This document shows positions 25,471 through 33,338 of a stretch of DNA of 64,000 bases, piece by piece (position 1 is the first letter of the stretch; each line of letters starts with the position of its first letter). Origin of the DNA: Myxococcales bacterium (GTDB lineage: Bacteria; Myxococcota_A; UBA9160; UBA4427). The translations under genes were made by a program, and so were the position numbers. The notes beneath the pieces were generated by a model. That model was not told the DNA's origin and did not search any database. It worked only from the letters and a program-made list of their open reading frames with translations. Location of the stretch: NCBI GenBank assembly GCA_022563535.1, contig JADFNE010000012.1, forward strand, positions 21,823 to 85,822. Direction: 5' to 3'.

Positions 25471-26358
25471 TTAGGCTGATCGCTTTGCGACCAGTTCGCT
25501 CATTCGATCGATGTCTTCCAGATCACAAGTCGTCGGAACGAGCATGGTTTCTTCACAACCGAGTTCTTCCATCGCGTCGAGGGATTCGTTGATCGCATCC
25601 GCGGTGCAGCGATTGATGTTCTTCGCCATGGCCTTTCCGAGTTCGGGACTCAGCACCTTGAGGTAGTCATAGACGTAAGTCTGCATTCGCTGTGCCCCAT
25701 TGTCGGCAAGGGTCGCCCAGAAGCCGGCGATACGTTGGGGCGGCGCACCGCGTCCCGCGTCTTTCCACGCTGCGTCGGCCATCGTGATCATGCGTTCGAT
25801 CTCAGTCTTTTCGCCGTTGCCCGACCACATGTACAGGCCATCCGCCCATTCGGCGGCGCGGCGCGTGGCCTTGGGCCCCATGGTCCCCGCCCAGATCGGG
25901 GGGCCACCCGGTTGAATCGGGGTCGGACCGACTTCATCCCCACCCGCCAGTGGAGGTTCGCCCTTCCAGATTTTTCGCATGGTCGCGATCTGCTCGTCCA
26001 TCCGCGCGTGCCGTCGCTCGAAGGGAGCGGCGACCGCTTCGTAGTCCATCGGCCGCCCCCCCACGCCCACGGTGAGCGTCACGCGACCGTTGCTCAACAC
26101 GTCGAGGGTGGCGATCTCCTTGGCAGCCCAGACGGCGTTATGCATGGGCAGCACGTAGAGCGAGGGTACGATTCGCACCCGTTCGGTCAGCACCGCCGCG
26201 GCACCCAGTACGGTCCGCATCTCGACCGTATGGGAGGTGATGCGCTCACCGCAGGTCAAACTCGAGAAAGGTCCATCGTCAATGGCCCGAATCCAGGCGA
26301 TCAATATTTCTCGGTTGAGTTCGCGCTCCATGTAGGGAAGACAGACGCCGATCTTCAT
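25471..26358 (-). CDS. Luciferase-like (LLM class) flavin/F420-dependent oxidoreductase
   Basis: A 295-residue TIM-barrel oxidoreductase of the bacterial luciferase-like superfamily. It begins MKIGVCLPYMER and has the typical strand-helix signatures: FSSLTCGERITSHTVEMRTV, LGAAAVLTERVRIVPSLYVL, NAVWAAKEIATLDVLSNGRV, LTVGVGGRPMDYEAVAAPFE, RRHARMDEQIATMRKIWKGE and PPIWAGTMGPKATRRAAEWA. These fit the family whose members use F420 or FMN. The cofactor cannot be decided without phylogeny. It is upstream of, and probably cotranscribed with, the tandem GST-fold gene. Confidence 0.87.
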   Translation of the reverse strand: MKIGVCLPYMERELNREILIAWIRAIDDGPFSSLTCGERITSHTVEMRTVLGAAAVLTERVRIVPSLYVLPMHNAVWAAKEIATLDVLSNGRVTLTVGVGGRPMDYEAVAAPFERRHARMDEQIATMRKIWKGEPPLAGGDEVGPTPIQPGGPPIWAGTMGPKATRRAAEWADGLYMWSGNGEKTEIERMITMADAAWKDAGRGAPPQRIAGFWATLADNGAQRMQTYVYDYLKVLSPELGKAMAKNINRCTADAINESLDAMEELGCEETMLVPTTCDLEDIDRMSELVAKRSA

Positions 26359-26510
26359 ATCTCATCGTTCCTTTTGATCTTGGCTTTGGTCTTGGCTCGG
26401 GTCGCGAGAGAGACATGATAGCTCGGCGTCAGACAATGATGGGCTGTCCTTGAATCCCCTCATCGGATCTGAAACGCAACTCGAGAATTGATTCTTTCGC
26501 GGCCTTCGCG

Positions 26511-26537
26511 CCCTTCACGCCCTTCACGCCCTTCACG
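26511..26537. repeat. Three exact copies of a 9-bp tandem repeat
   Basis: CCCTTCACG is repeated three times without interruption in the gap between the luciferase-like gene and the glycosyltransferase-methyltransferase gene, preceded by one degenerate unit (GCCTTCGCG-like, from 26502). It lies downstream of the stop of the latter gene. A role is not evident; it may be a slippage-prone tract. Confidence 0.7.
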
Positions 26538-26563
26538 TAGAAGACCACCAGGTTCTGCGGCAC

Positions 26564-28132
26564 TCAGCTTTCGAAAGAATTGTCCGGGAGAGGAACGATC
26601 TCGGCGTTCGGGCCGAGTTGCTCACGGGTACTGAGAATTTGCTCCACGCCGGGCATCGGACGGCAGGTGACGAGGAACTGAAATGCGAAGGCGCCGGGCC
26701 AGATTCTCGCCAGCAGCCCCGTCACACTTTGTAGGAAGCGACCCAATTTCCCACCGATCACGGATTCCCAGGGAATTGCAACGGGGTCGATGCTTTCGAT
26801 CGCATAGCCACAATCGCGCAGGGTACGGCGCAGGGATACCCGGTTGAACAAGCGTCGGTGCTGGATGTCGAGAATCCCGCGATCGGTGTAGTTGAAGCGC
26901 CCGAAGAGCAGACCGATTCGATTCGAGATGAATGCCACATTGGGCGTGATGACGATCATCAGGGGTGGCTTCTTTCCGGGACGAAGCGCGCGACTGCAGT
27001 TGCGCAGATCGAGCAACAACTGCTCTGGGTTTGGCAGCTCTTCGATTACGTCGAGCAGCAATACCACGTCCGCGTCCAGCGCATCGAACGGGAGAGGGTG
27101 GTTGAGGTCGGCCTTCTCGAAGCGGTCGACGGATCCGACCTCGGGTTCACTGAGATCTACACCTGTGACCTCGATTCCCTTTTCCCGGCAAGCGCGCGCG
27201 ACAATGCCCGACCCGCAACCGAGATCGACGATCCGTGCGGGCGCTTCACGCTCGATGACCGCGAGGGCACTGGTGTGGGCGGTATCCATCCCGTAGACCT
27301 CGTAGTGACCGGATCCCTTTTCGAGATCGCGGAACTTGAGCGAACACAGCATGCCCAGGCGATGCAAGCGATAGCGAATCGTCTCCCGCAGCACGTCCTT
27401 GCCGTACTGCACTCCATCTACATTGCAGTCCTCTTCACCGTAGTGGGTCGGGATGTCGAACTCTTCGATGTGCGCGCCAATGTTGGCAGCCTGCAGGAGC
27501 ATCTCGGTATCGAAGTGATATTCGTTTGTGTTGACTTCAAAAGGAACGCGTCGCAAGAATGCAGAGGAGTAGGCGCGATAACCGGTGTGATACTCGGAGA
27601 GGTCGAGGCCGGTCAAGTAGTTCTGAAACGAAGTCAGCCCCATGTTGGCGATGATCTTGTAGAGCGGCATGCCACCCGCGCGCGCACCAGCGATGTTGCC
27701 CATCCGGGTACCGAGCACGACGGCGGCTCCGGTGCGCTCCCAGATGTCGATGAACTTGGGAAGCATCTCGGGGGCGTACTGCGCGTCGCCGTGAAGCAGA
27801 ATGGTGAATTCGAAACCCGCTTCCAGCGCGTAGCGATAGCCGAGTTTCTGATTGCCACCGTATCGCTGGTTGACCGGGTTGCGGGCCACGGACACGTTGC
27901 CGATTTTCCGGACTTCGATCCAGCGCTGCAGGACTTCAGCGGTGGCGTCGCCCCCAGCGTCGTCTATCACGAGAAACTGGATGCGATCATTGTTGAACAA
28001 CTCCTCGGGAATACGTTCGAAGAGCCCTTCGATGAGCCGTTCGTGCTGGTAGGCGACGACAAAAATCAAGACTTTCGAAGAACGCCGATCCAGGGCTTCG
28101 GCTTCGGTCTGTTCGAGATCTTGGTCTTGCAT
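26564..28132 (-). CDS. Family 2 glycosyltransferase fused to a SAM-dependent methyltransferase
   Basis: A 522-residue two-domain enzyme. Residues about 20-260 are a GT-A glycosyltransferase (LIFVVAYQHERLIEGLFERI, FLVIDDAGGDATAEVLQRW, TILLHGDAQYAPEMLPKF with a GD acidic pair at the metal/sugar site, and QNYLTGLDLSEYHTGYRAYS). Residues about 285-470 are a class I methyltransferase with VDLGCGSGIVARACREKGI, VTGVDLSEPEVGSVD and LLLDVIEELPNPEQLLLDL. The C-terminus is amphipathic. The domain order suggests glycosyl transfer and methylation of the same glycolipid or polyprenyl-linked glycan. I preferred the ATG at 28132 because GAAAGGTGAG lies ten bases before it; a GTG at 28147 is closer to the purines than usual. 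Confidence 0.88.
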   Translation of the reverse strand: MQDQDLEQTEAEALDRRSSKVLIFVVAYQHERLIEGLFERIPEELFNNDRIQFLVIDDAGGDATAEVLQRWIEVRKIGNVSVARNPVNQRYGGNQKLGYRYALEAGFEFTILLHGDAQYAPEMLPKFIDIWERTGAAVVLGTRMGNIAGARAGGMPLYKIIANMGLTSFQNYLTGLDLSEYHTGYRAYSSAFLRRVPFEVNTNEYHFDTEMLLQAANIGAHIEEFDIPTHYGEEDCNVDGVQYGKDVLRETIRYRLHRLGMLCSLKFRDLEKGSGHYEVYGMDTAHTSALAVIEREAPARIVDLGCGSGIVARACREKGIEVTGVDLSEPEVGSVDRFEKADLNHPLPFDALDADVVLLLDVIEELPNPEQLLLDLRNCSRALRPGKKPPLMIVITPNVAFISNRIGLLFGRFNYTDRGILDIQHRRLFNRVSLRRTLRDCGYAIESIDPVAIPWESVIGGKLGRFLQSVTGLLARIWPGAFAFQFLVTCRPMPGVEQILSTREQLGPNAEIVPLPDNSFES

Positions 28133-28289
28133 CAGGAGGCCACTCACCTTTCGTTCTCTCGTCTCTACGACGCATTGTAAGTCACAACCTCGACCCCGAC
28201 GAGCGCAAACTTTACTTCAGCATCGCGCATCTACTCGGCAACTACTGCAACGGCCGGCTCTAGCCGCGCCCTCCGCAACCACTTCCCCC

Positions 28290-28709
28290 TCAATTCTTCA
28301 AAGTACGTTCCTCATGCAAGCGGGTGAGCTTCAAACGCCGAATCTTCCAATGCCCGTTCTGTCGCACATACTCTTCGTGGTAGTGCCCGTACCCGACCAA
28401 GAGATAGTCGGGATGGTCCACCCGGTCGGTCATCGCCCAGATCCCCTTCGCATGATCTGCGTCGATCAACTCGATCTCGGGCATGTGCCCCTGGTGACAA
28501 GTGACGGCACCTTCTAGATTGGCAATCAATCCCGCAAGGATCGCGTCGCGCCCTTCCATCACTTGTCCAGCTTCGGGCCCCCACTGCAAGATCGCATCCT
28601 CGGTAAAGACTTCGGACAGCGCATCCCAATCCTGTGTATCGAGGAAGCGAAAGTATCTGGCCTTGAGCTGCTTGATCTGCTCGAAGGTCATGAAGTCGGA
28701 GTCGCTCAT
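28290..28709 (-). CDS. NTF2-like (SnoaL/polyketide cyclase-type) fold protein
   Basis: A 139-residue single-domain protein of the nuclear transport factor 2-like superfamily. It reads FEQIKQLKARYFRFLDTQDW, DALSEVFTEDAILQWGPEAG, then VTCHQGHMPEIELIDADHAK, GIWAMTDRVD and YLLVGYGHYHEEYVRQNGHW followed by KIRRLKLTRLHEE. This is the pattern of the cone-shaped alpha+beta fold of SnoaL-like isomerases, cyclases and dehydratases. Conserved His in CHQGHM and YGHYHE could be catalytic. The ATG at 28709 is supported by AAAGGAGGAAG, although the ribosome-binding site lies in a hairpin. It is monocistronic, and its substrate is unknown. Confidence 0.8.
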   Translation of the reverse strand: MSDSDFMTFEQIKQLKARYFRFLDTQDWDALSEVFTEDAILQWGPEAGQVMEGRDAILAGLIANLEGAVTCHQGHMPEIELIDADHAKGIWAMTDRVDHPDYLLVGYGHYHEEYVRQNGHWKIRRLKLTRLHEERTLKN

Positions 28710-28710
28710 C

Positions 28711-28724
28711 GGAGGACTTCCTCC
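28711..28724. promoter_or_regulatory. Hairpin overlapping the ribosome-binding site of the NTF2-like gene
   Basis: On the minus strand GGAGG, the ribosome-binding site for the ATG at 28709, is followed after four bases by CCTCC, a perfect complement. The mRNA could therefore mask its own Shine-Dalgarno sequence. Read on the plus strand the same hairpin is followed by six T residues and looks like a short intrinsic terminator with only a five-pair stem. Both readings are inference. Confidence 0.45.
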
Positions 28725-29042
28725 TTTTTTATTGGGTTGTCTTCCGCCTCTTGGCGAATCGCATGGCCACATGGCATTGACAAGTTATCTCACCCCAAAT
28801 CTGCGGAGATCGATAGGTACCGCACCCCACGGGGGCCGCATCGAGGTTGCCATCGAGGGAAACTGTTCTGCGCACGGGTTTGAAATCACAACCGGCAAGT
28901 CGAGCCATGCAATGTTTCTGCACACCGGAGAAGTTCAAGATCGCATCAGACCGAACCCAAGGCTCGCTCCCGGGGTCAGCTTGTGATTGAATCCGCCTGA
29001 ATTTCGCTGGCTTTCTGGCGAGCTTGCCGATCGAGGAACGGA
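28725..29042 (+). other. Upstream region of the autotransporter gene, no supported gene
   Basis: This roughly 320-base gap lies between the divergent NTF2-like and autotransporter genes. It contains TTGACA at 28777-28782 but no convincing -10 element at the right distance. An open frame of 71 codons from the ATG at 28771 to a stop at 28986 is present on the plus strand, but it has no ribosome-binding site or recognisable domain. I found no repeat or RNA gene here. Confidence 0.5.
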
Positions 29043-32000
29043 ATGCAGGAGCGTGTGGAACGGAGTAGAACCGGCATCTTGGGCCTGGCCATCGCCGCCC
29101 TGACGGTCGCGATCGCGATCGTTCCTTCGCTGGGTGTGGCGGCAATAATTACGGTGGACACCTTCGACAACGGGGCTGGCTCCAGCACTCTCGGAGAACG
29201 GACGCTTACTTGGGCAATCAACGAGTCGAATTCGAATGGTGAGGGTTTCAACACCATCGTTTTCGATTTCACACTCGCCGAACTCGTCGCAGCCGATAAA
29301 GACAACACTATAGAAGGCGAACCCGAAGAAGACCAGGTCATCACGTTTGAAATCACCTTGTCACCGGATGAAATTCTTGAATTCAACTCCGAGTTGACCA
29401 TCGATGGCAACAAATTAGTTGCGGCCATGGGCGGCTATTTCTTCGACATCGTAAAAACCGACTCCAATGGCAACGCGGGACTCGCATTTATAGCCCGCGA
29501 GGATCTGACGCTGATCAACGTGGGTATGCGCGCCGATGCACTCGTCGCGAACCGCACACTCAATGATCCCGACGACACAATCGATATCATTTTTGAGATC
29601 GGTATTAATTTCGTGCATGACATCACTGGGGAAATCAAAGAGTTTTATTTCAACAACCCGCGCGGCGAAGAGATGCGATTGGTAAAGACGGGCTTCGGAG
29701 AACTCGCGTTGCTCGCGAAGATCGAGACGCCTGCAGACGGCATCGAGCTTACCTACACCGGGGGCACCCTGCTCGTCGACGGTGTCCTGCGGACGGATAC
29801 CGACAGCCTTGAAGGGGATATCGAGATCTGTGCCAATTCAGACGGCTCCGACGGCTTCACATCGTCCAACTGCGACAGGGCGCTGCTGATCTTCGAGATG
29901 CCATCGCTCGTCGTGGAGGGCGCGATCGACCCGCGCCCCAACCCACCGGTAAACGGAACCTACGCCGGGAACATTACGGGCGATATAGACGGAACCGGCA
30001 CAGCTAGCTTGAACGGCAAGGTTATAAAAACCGGCGTTGGCAGCCTCACCCTGACGGGCACAAATACATACGTCGGGGGGACGTACATATTTGAAGGTGA
30101 GGTCATTGGGGACACCGACGCAATTCAAGGGGATGTCTATATCTGCCCGGGTATCGCGAGTATCGAGAAACTCACCGACGAAGTTGGTAAACCGAGTTTG
30201 GTGTGCAACGACGATCCGGGTGACCAGGCTCAGCTGACGTTCGACATTTCAACCGACAGCACCTTCGGTGGCACCCTCAATGGGCAAGGCATCGTCGCAA
30301 AAGACGGCGCAGCCAAGCTCACCCTTGTCGCCGATCAAACAAACTTCGGTGGAAATTTAGAGATCAACAGCGGAGTGCTCGAGCTCGACACGGTGCTGGG
30401 AACCGATGGCATCGACGAGGTCGATGTCGCAGTAAACAATGGCGGCACCTTGTCCGGCTCGGGCACGATCACAGGAAGCCTGGAGGTCAAATCGGGGGGC
30501 ATCTTCGATCTCACCGATCAGAAGCTGACGGTCTCGGGTACAAGCGCCAAGATCGCTGACGGTGGCGTCATCGCGATCCACATCGACGGCACCACCACGC
30601 CAGGTAGCCTAGTCGTAGCGAACACCGTCATATTGGATGGCGGCGCAGTAGGAGTGGATTTCGACGCCGACTACGTCGACACACTCACCGACGGGGACCC
30701 GCCGATCAGTTATACGATCATAGACGCGCGCAACCCCATCGACTCCACCGAAATCCTGACGGGAGGCTCTTCGGAAGACGGAATTCTCCACAGTAATGCG
30801 CTCTTCAAGCTATCCCTGGAGTACATTGACAACCCTTCCCAATGCTTCCTTAGGGGGGTGTGCCGCGTCAACCTCGTCACAGAATTCGAGCCCATGCTCG
30901 TGGACGATGCTGTAACGAACAATCAAAAGGCCATCGCCCGGGTGCTCGATGCGGCTTACGACTGCGCAAACTCGATCGGGGGTTGCGTCATCGACATGGA
31001 TCTCGCCACCGACTTCAGAGATCTCTACGGTGACTTTGCGGTGACCTCCGAAGAGATTCCCGACATTCTCGACACAATTGCCGGAGAGGAGTACGCAGCC
31101 TTTTCGGATGTTCGATCGGCCGCGACGGCGCGTTTCAACCGCAGCATCTCTCGGCGCTTTGACCTGGAATTCACCGTCGCTTCAGATGCCGACGCGGAGT
31201 CGTCTGAAGGCAATGAATCCGAACCCGCGGTCGGCGACGTGTCTGCACCCGGACCGACATGGAAAGCGCTCGGGAGCGGAGCGCGCAACACTCGCAGCTA
31301 CCGCGATTACCGCAACTCGCGCAATGCATGGCGGCGGCAGGGGCGACCTCTCAAGGACCCCATGCCCATTGCACGCCACAGCGGCAAAGGGGGCTTCACC
31401 GCCTGGCTCGACGTCCACGGGGTGTTCGGTGAACTCGGTGGGGGCAGTAACGCCGACGACATCGATTACAGCATCTTCGGACCTCTATTTGGCCTTGACT
31501 ACGGCGTGAGCGAACACATCACCATGGGCGTCACCATGGGATACACCCGCAATGAGATGAATACCCCCGGCTCGGCCACCAAGGGGAGTGGAGACACCTT
31601 TCAAGGTGGCGCCTACGTGGGTGCGGTTTTCGAATCATTTCATCTCGTCGGCTCAGCTCGCTACGCCTACAGCGATCTCGAAGCTCGACGTCGCGTGCGC
31701 TTCAACACCTTGGATCGCACGGCGACGGCCGACTTCGATGCGCGCGACACGTCGATCTTTCTGGAAGCGGCCTACCACTTCAAGCCCATGGGCAACGTGA
31801 TCATCCAGCCGATGATTTCTTTGGCGTACGACCATCTCGACCAGGCCTCCTTCGATGAGAATGGAGCCGGAAGCCTCAACCTCCAGATTGACAAGCAAGT
31901 GTTCGACACTGTGCAGACCAGTCTCGGCGTCCGAATCGCCATGTTTGGCCGCGACACAGAAGGTCGCTATCTGCTCCCGCAATTCCGCATTGCCTACGAG

Positions 32001-32231
32001 CGCGAATGGTTGGACAATGATCGCTCCATGTCCGCAACCCTCCCCACTGCCGGTCCGATGGGCGCGTTCCAGATCAAGGGTGCCGCGCTCCCGCGCGATC
32101 GCGTCGTCATCGGGGTGAGTTCCGAAGTTGGGGTCTCCGACCGCATCAACCTGTTCGTCGACTACGATTTGCGCGCAGGGACAGATCTTCTGGAGCACTC
32201 GCTGGCGTTCGGTTTCCGCGCGATCTGGTAA
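29043..32231 (+). CDS. Autotransporter with beta-helical passenger and outer-membrane barrel (type Va secretion)
   Basis: A 1062-residue surface protein. The signal peptide is in residues 1-36 (GILGLAIAALTVAIAIVPSLGVA). The passenger (about 37-650) has beta-solenoid repeats of the autotransporter-associated kind: VGSLTLTGTNTYVGGTYIFE, LLVDGVLRTDTDSLEGDIEI, GGNLEINSGVLELD and NNGGTLSGSGTITGSLEVKS. Cysteine pairs (RDCAN-like DCANSIGGCV, QCFLRGVCR) occur near the end of the passenger. The last roughly 280 residues form the barrel: GKGGFTAWLDVHGVFGELGG, LFGLDYGVSEHITMGVTMGY, and the terminal strand HSLAFGFRAIW, which ends in an aromatic residue as BAM recognition requires. No protease or lipase domain is visible, so adhesion or aggregation is more probable than enzymatic activity. 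Confidence 0.9.
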   Translation: MQERVERSRTGILGLAIAALTVAIAIVPSLGVAAIITVDTFDNGAGSSTLGERTLTWAINESNSNGEGFNTIVFDFTLAELVAADKDNTIEGEPEEDQVITFEITLSPDEILEFNSELTIDGNKLVAAMGGYFFDIVKTDSNGNAGLAFIAREDLTLINVGMRADALVANRTLNDPDDTIDIIFEIGINFVHDITGEIKEFYFNNPRGEEMRLVKTGFGELALLAKIETPADGIELTYTGGTLLVDGVLRTDTDSLEGDIEICANSDGSDGFTSSNCDRALLIFEMPSLVVEGAIDPRPNPPVNGTYAGNITGDIDGTGTASLNGKVIKTGVGSLTLTGTNTYVGGTYIFEGEVIGDTDAIQGDVYICPGIASIEKLTDEVGKPSLVCNDDPGDQAQLTFDISTDSTFGGTLNGQGIVAKDGAAKLTLVADQTNFGGNLEINSGVLELDTVLGTDGIDEVDVAVNNGGTLSGSGTITGSLEVKSGGIFDLTDQKLTVSGTSAKIADGGVIAIHIDGTTTPGSLVVANTVILDGGAVGVDFDADYVDTLTDGDPPISYTIIDARNPIDSTEILTGGSSEDGILHSNALFKLSLEYIDNPSQCFLRGVCRVNLVTEFEPMLVDDAVTNNQKAIARVLDAAYDCANSIGGCVIDMDLATDFRDLYGDFAVTSEEIPDILDTIAGEEYAAFSDVRSAATARFNRSISRRFDLEFTVASDADAESSEGNESEPAVGDVSAPGPTWKALGSGARNTRSYRDYRNSRNAWRRQGRPLKDPMPIARHSGKGGFTAWLDVHGVFGELGGGSNADDIDYSIFGPLFGLDYGVSEHITMGVTMGYTRNEMNTPGSATKGSGDTFQGGAYVGAVFESFHLVGSARYAYSDLEARRRVRFNTLDRTATADFDARDTSIFLEAAYHFKPMGNVIIQPMISLAYDHLDQASFDENGAGSLNLQIDKQVFDTVQTSLGVRIAMFGRDTEGRYLLPQFRIAYEREWLDNDRSMSATLPTAGPMGAFQIKGAALPRDRVVIGVSSEVGVSDRINLFVDYDLRAGTDLLEHSLAFGFRAIW

Positions 32232-32249
32232 GCGCATTCCACGCTGAGA

Positions 32250-32268
32250 CTCGGCAGCTTCTGCCGAG
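32250..32268. terminator. Short hairpin between convergent genes
   Basis: CTCGGCAG and CTGCCGAG form an exact eight-pair stem around a CTT loop, 19 bases after the autotransporter stop and on the side of the convergent oxygenase gene's stop. It has no U tract, so it may be a weak or bidirectional terminator or a 3'-end stabiliser. Confidence 0.5.
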
Positions 32269-32320
32269 CTGGCTCAACATCCTGCTACTACTGCTGGACG
32301 ATTTCGGCTACAAAGAACTT

Positions 32321-33145
32321 TTAGAAGTATTTGAGAATGCGATCGAGCATGCGATCGCGAAGTCCGCCGTAGCGACGCAGCATCGAGTAGAGCCTGACCA
32401 AAAACGTGTCGATGCCGATCAACAAGCGCTTGCCGTTGGAATCCGCCGGGCGAGAGTGGTAGGTCGTCGGATGGAGTTCGAGCTTGACCGAACCCTTCTG
32501 AAAGTAATAGAGGGCAATCGAATTGCGGGAGACTCCTTCCGGACAAGCAAGAGGTTGGGGATGACCGTGATATGAAATATCAGAAGTCCGAAAGATCACG
32601 CAACGGTTGAACAATGGCTCGATCGAGCGGACACAGTGCTTCACCTCGCGGTCCCAAAATTCCAGATTCCCCAACCACTCTTCCTGCCACCCCGGGTTGA
32701 AGTAGATAAGTAGATTGATCTCGCGGCTCCACTCGCCGTGATTCGGGTGGGAGAGGAAGTCGGTGTGCATGTTCAGATGACCACCGGGAAGAGTCTTGTG
32801 CATGCCCGCGCCGTCGAGAAAGGGATCCGCAAACAAGCCCTCTAAACCCGTGATCCCCTCGATGAAGCGAACAAAATCCTCCGACTGAAGCGCTTCCACC
32901 AACTCCCGAGTCCGCGGACCCATCCCTTCCAGGTTGGTGATCGCCATCTTTCGCTGATTGTAATGGTGATAGTGCGCCCAGCTGGATTCCTCCTCGGCGT
33001 ATTCTTCGACCACGGGTTCCGCGATATCCGCCGGCAGGAAGTCGTCTAGAACCACGTGCGGAAAAGGATCGGCAGATGCGAAATCTGCGCGGTGCTGCCC
33101 GGCGAGCTTCGTGTAGCGATCAAAATCCAAAATCTTTCGCGACAA
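32321..33145 (-). CDS. 2-oxoglutarate/Fe(II)-dependent oxygenase, prolyl-hydroxylase-like
   Basis: A 274-residue cupin-fold dioxygenase. The iron triad is visible as GGHLNMHTDFLSHPNHGEW (His127-x-Asp129) and SYHGHPQPLACPEGVSRNSI (His193 with Arg207 as the 2OG anchor). EINLLIYFNPGWQEEWLGNL and LEFWD are the family's sheet strands. It resembles prolyl 4-hydroxylase/Tpa1-type enzymes. The TTG at 33145 is preferred because AGAGGAAAG lies six bases upstream and the fold begins there; the longer frame upstream overlaps the divergent GT-C leader and has no domain. Its location opposite two membrane glycosyltransferase-like genes suggests hydroxylation of a glycolipid or protein in surface assembly, which is inference. 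Confidence 0.85.
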   Translation of the reverse strand: MSRKILDFDRYTKLAGQHRADFASADPFPHVVLDDFLPADIAEPVVEEYAEEESSWAHYHHYNQRKMAITNLEGMGPRTRELVEALQSEDFVRFIEGITGLEGLFADPFLDGAGMHKTLPGGHLNMHTDFLSHPNHGEWSREINLLIYFNPGWQEEWLGNLEFWDREVKHCVRSIEPLFNRCVIFRTSDISYHGHPQPLACPEGVSRNSIALYYFQKGSVKLELHPTTYHSRPADSNGKRLLIGIDTFLVRLYSMLRRYGGLRDRMLDRILKYF

Positions 33146-33338
33146 GTGCGGCTTTCCTCTGCCCGGATTGCAACGGATCGAACGAAGAACGGGAGCAAAA
33201 ACGGAGTGACTGCCGCATAGTATCGGTTGTCCGGCTTCGACATCCAACACGGCATTCGCTACTGCCGCCCATCGCGATCTCGCTTTCCCCGTGGGAAGGC
33301 AACAGGCTTTTGCAAACGTTCCTGGAGAAGAAGATCTC

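Noticed and set aside
26858..28180. Long plus-strand frame opposite the GT2-methyltransferase fusion
   Set aside because: Shadow frame; the minus-strand product has clear GT-A and SAM motifs.
28187..28261. Short coding-like plus-strand tract (LDPDERKLYFSIAHLLGNYC)
   Set aside because: It is under 30 codons, has no start or ribosome-binding site and resembles nothing I can name; perhaps a gene remnant, but not supported.
28771..28986. 71-codon plus-strand frame upstream of the autotransporter
   Set aside because: No ribosome-binding site, no domain, and it lies where the promoter and leader are expected.
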